Shown here: piece by piece, positions 61,616 to 64,000 of the stretch
Numbering within the stretch: position 1 is the first letter of the stretch
Layout: every line of letters starts with the position of its first letter
Assembly (NCBI GenBank): GCA_035549015.1
Contig: DASZRW010000059.1
Coordinates: forward strand, 9,325 to 73,324
Length of the DNA stretch: 64,000 bases
Direction of reading: 5' to 3'
Origin: JAFDZV01 sp035549015
GTDB lineage: Bacteria; Bacteroidota; Ignavibacteria; OLB7
Program-made: the position numbers and the translations under genes
Notes under the pieces: model-generated
Told to the model about the DNA's origin: nothing
The model's database searches: none
What the model saw: only the letters and a program-made list of their open reading frames with translations

Positions 61616-64000
61616 ATGCGTACCATCTACCCACTGCTTCGCAATCGTTCGGCACGCGCCCGTTCGCGAGGTGAGCACGCATGGCTGTTTGCACTGGTGC
61701 TGTTCCTGCTCATGGGAGGCACTGCGCTTGCACAGCCGTTGAACGGCACCTACACTGTCGCCGGCGCGGCGCCGAACTACGCCACAATCGACGCGGCAAT
61801 TGCGGATCTCAACGCGCGAGGAGTAAGCGGACCGGTTACGTTTGCCATCCGCAGCGGCACCTACACGCCGCCGGCCGCCGGCTATGTGCTGACGAACGTA
61901 GCAACGATGAACGCCACCAATACCGTCACCTTCCGGCCCGATGTGGGCGCAACGGTCACCATCACCGGAACGACGAACGTCGGTACGGCCACCTTCTATC
62001 TCAACGGCGCCAAGTACTTCGTGTTCGACGGGTCGAACACGATTGGCGGCACAACGAAGGACATGACCATCCGCCAGACGGAGCCGACATACAACCCTAC
62101 GTTCTGGTTGTTGAACGATGCGGATCTGAACGTGATCAAGAACTGCAACCTGCAGGGGAATGCGGGCACCTCGACGAAGACGAGTTCCAGCAACGGCATC
62201 GGCATCGTCTTCATCGGCCTTACCAGCGCCGCGACCGGGAACGATTCCAACCTGGTGCAGAACTGCACGATCGGCGACCCCGCCGGCACGTACCGGAACA
62301 ACATCGGCGTGGGCGTGTACGGCACCAGCGGCAAGCCGAACAACGGCAACAAGATCAGGCGTTGCGACATCGTGAACTTCGGTGCGGCCGGCACCTACGG
62401 CTACGGCGTCGATGCGTATGCTGAGCAGGCCGGCACAACGGTGGACGGCTGCACGATCCACATGACCGTGCCGGCACCTGCAGCCGTGAACACGTTGTAC
62501 GGCATCTACACGGACTACTCCCCCGGCTATCCGATCAACAGCATCTTCAACGGCAACAGGATCTACAAGCTCACGTCCACCGCGGCCAACTGGACCATCT
62601 ACGGCATCTATCACTGGGTCTCCATCAGCACCTCCAACACCACGATCACCAACAACATGTTCTCCTTCGCGGAGAATGGTGACCATACCGTGTACGGCCT
62701 CTACTATCAGAGCAGCACGGGGACCACGCTGATGTACAACAACAGCTTCTATATCGGAGGAACATCAACCGGGTCGCGTTCGGTGTATGCACTCTACAAG
62801 TCCTCATCGAACACGGTGGACTGCCGCAACAACATCTTCTATGTGGCGCGCACCGGAGGAACCGCCAGCAACTACGGTCTGTACATCAGCTCCACCACCG
62901 GCTGGACGCTCTCCAACTACAACCTGATTCGCGCGAACACGGCATCGAACTTCTACACGGGATACTACACGGCGAACCGGCTCACCTTCTCGGACTTCAA
63001 GACGGGATCCGGGCAGGAGGCCAACAGCATCTCCGTGGTGCCGCCGTACATCGATCCGGCCAACGGCGATCTCCACATCTCCACGCTGATCCGGACGCCG
63101 GTGGAATCGCGCGGTACGCCGATCGGCGCCGTGACCACCGATATCGACGGCGACGCGCGGAGCGCCACGACACCCGATCTGGGAGCCGATGAGGGAAGCT
63201 TCCTGCCGCCGCTGACGAACGATATGCTTGCCGAGCGGCTGATCACGCCGGCGCCCGGCGTCGTCGTTCCAGGGAATACACTGTTCGCACCGTCCGCTTC
63301 GGTGCAGAATGCAGGATCGAATGCGCAGGCGAACGTGACGGTGCGCTACCGGATTCTGGATGCCTCCAACAATGTGATGTACAGCGATGTGCAGACCATT
63401 GTCTCGCTTGCGGCGTTCAACTCGCAGACGGTCACCTTCAACACCACCGGTAACCAGAGCGGCACTACGTCGCTCCCGGCCGGCACCTACACCCTCGAAC
63501 TCACTACGCAGCTCGCCGGCGATCTCGATGCTACCAACGACAGGATTACCGGAACGATCACGGCGAAGACGCCGTTGAACGGCCTGTACACCATCAACAA
63601 ACTCGGCTCCGGCGCGCGCAACTACACGTCGTTCACCGCCGCGATAGCGGATCTCACGCAGCTTGGCGTGACGGGCCAGGTGATCTTCGAGGTGGCTGCA
63701 GGGACGTACGACAACACGACCGAGACGTTCCCGCTCACGCTTACCGCTGCACCGGGCATGAGCGCGGCGAACAACGTCATCTTCCGTCCCGCCGTCGGCG
63801 CAAGCCCCACGCTCGCCGGTGCAAGCCCTGCAGGCTCCGCCATCTTCATCATCGACGGCGGCAAGTACTACACCTTCGACGGCTCCAACGTCGTGGGGGG
63901 TACCGGGCGCAACTGGACGATCCGCAACACCGAGGCCACCACCAGTTCCACGTTCTGGCTCCGCAACGATGCGGACTTCAACACGATCAAGAACGCGATC
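61616..64000 (+). CDS. large secreted repeat protein, beta-helix-like (3' partial)
   Basis: The frame is open from the ATG at 61616 (AAAGG before it) to the end of the window, at least 795 residues. A signal peptide with a long basic n-region ends near GGTALAQ (hydrophobic core WLFALVLFLLMGG). Residues about 40-530 read as a right-handed beta-helix domain (FRPDVGATVTITGTTN; NDADLNVIKNCNLQGNAGTS). A CARDB-like strand region follows (about 545-645). A second copy of the first domain then begins (PLNGLYTINKLGSGARNYTS; KYYTFDGSNVVGG). It is probably a cell-surface or secreted adhesin or polysaccharide-acting protein exported by T9SS. The C-terminus, where a sorting domain is expected, is outside the window. 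Confidence 0.85.
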   Translation, partial: MRTIYPLLRNRSARARSRGEHAWLFALVLFLLMGGTALAQPLNGTYTVAGAAPNYATIDAAIADLNARGVSGPVTFAIRSGTYTPPAAGYVLTNVATMNATNTVTFRPDVGATVTITGTTNVGTATFYLNGAKYFVFDGSNTIGGTTKDMTIRQTEPTYNPTFWLLNDADLNVIKNCNLQGNAGTSTKTSSSNGIGIVFIGLTSAATGNDSNLVQNCTIGDPAGTYRNNIGVGVYGTSGKPNNGNKIRRCDIVNFGAAGTYGYGVDAYAEQAGTTVDGCTIHMTVPAPAAVNTLYGIYTDYSPGYPINSIFNGNRIYKLTSTAANWTIYGIYHWVSISTSNTTITNNMFSFAENGDHTVYGLYYQSSTGTTLMYNNSFYIGGTSTGSRSVYALYKSSSNTVDCRNNIFYVARTGGTASNYGLYISSTTGWTLSNYNLIRANTASNFYTGYYTANRLTFSDFKTGSGQEANSISVVPPYIDPANGDLHISTLIRTPVESRGTPIGAVTTDIDGDARSATTPDLGADEGSFLPPLTNDMLAERLITPAPGVVVPGNTLFAPSASVQNAGSNAQANVTVRYRILDASNNVMYSDVQTIVSLAAFNSQTVTFNTTGNQSGTTSLPAGTYTLELTTQLAGDLDATNDRITGTITAKTPLNGLYTINKLGSGARNYTSFTAAIADLTQLGVTGQVIFEVAAGTYDNTTETFPLTLTAAPGMSAANNVIFRPAVGASPTLAGASPAGSAIFIIDGGKYYTFDGSNVVGGTGRNWTIRNTEATTSSTFWLRNDADFNTIKNAI

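Overview
The window (64 kb, GC-rich) looks like the chromosome of a member of the Bacteroidota/Chlorobiota group, probably a deep lineage such as Ignavibacteria or Kapabacteria rather than a classical Bacteroides or Cytophaga. The reasons are a phospholipase-D-like exoprotein ending in a type IX secretion (T9SS) C-terminal sorting domain, many OmpA-type and beta-barrel envelope proteins, and two promoters that match the Bacteroidota form TTTG-N20-TAnnTTTG. The phylum call is inference. No rRNA, tRNA, CRISPR array, integrase or transposase was recognised.

Layout. (1) 1-3297: end of a complex I operon, nuoG (5' end outside the window), nuoH, nuoI. (2) 3521-4456: an ADP-ribosylglycohydrolase-like gene. 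(3) 4576-29687: a 25-kb accessory block. It contains three copies of one module. Each copy has a TPR protein with a LuxR-type C-terminal helix-turn-helix (minus strand), then one or two divergent small beta-rich proteins (plus strand), then a roughly 1000-residue DUF4062-like/STAND ATPase/TPR protein (minus strand, convergent). Between copies 1 and 2 lies a minus-strand operon with a subtilisin-like S8 peptidase resembling the cyanobactin PatA/PatG proteases, two proteins resembling the PatG C-terminal domain, a LamG-like lectin-fold protein, two small peptides with an identical eight-cysteine pattern, and an 82-residue protein whose paralogue sits before the second STAND gene. The two peptides share a leader-like N-terminus with one PatG-C-like protein. 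This block is the best candidate for an undescribed system: it looks like a RiPP-like or peptide-maturation locus joined to STAND-type sensors and TPR regulators.

(4) 29863-41567: mixed genes: a lipoprotein, a DinB-like protein, a double OmpA protein, a T9SS phospholipase D, a large ATPase regulator with an SARP/BTAD-like C-terminus, small alpha/beta-fold proteins, malate dehydrogenase and a hypothetical protein. (5) 41842-47697: a minus-strand envelope operon of a TPR protein, an outer-membrane barrel and a TonB-like protein. (6) 47878-53312: a potassium channel, a PD40-OmpA protein, an outer-membrane barrel and a LytR-CpsA-Psr-like protein. (7) 53506-60993: an old-yellow-enzyme homologue, undecaprenyl-diphosphatase, three tandem periplasmic cyclophilins, a PQQ-like propeller lipoprotein, a DUF4870 membrane protein and LexA. 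(8) 61616 to the end: a large secreted beta-helix protein that continues beyond the window.

All family assignments are by reading sequence and recalling family motifs; no database search was run.
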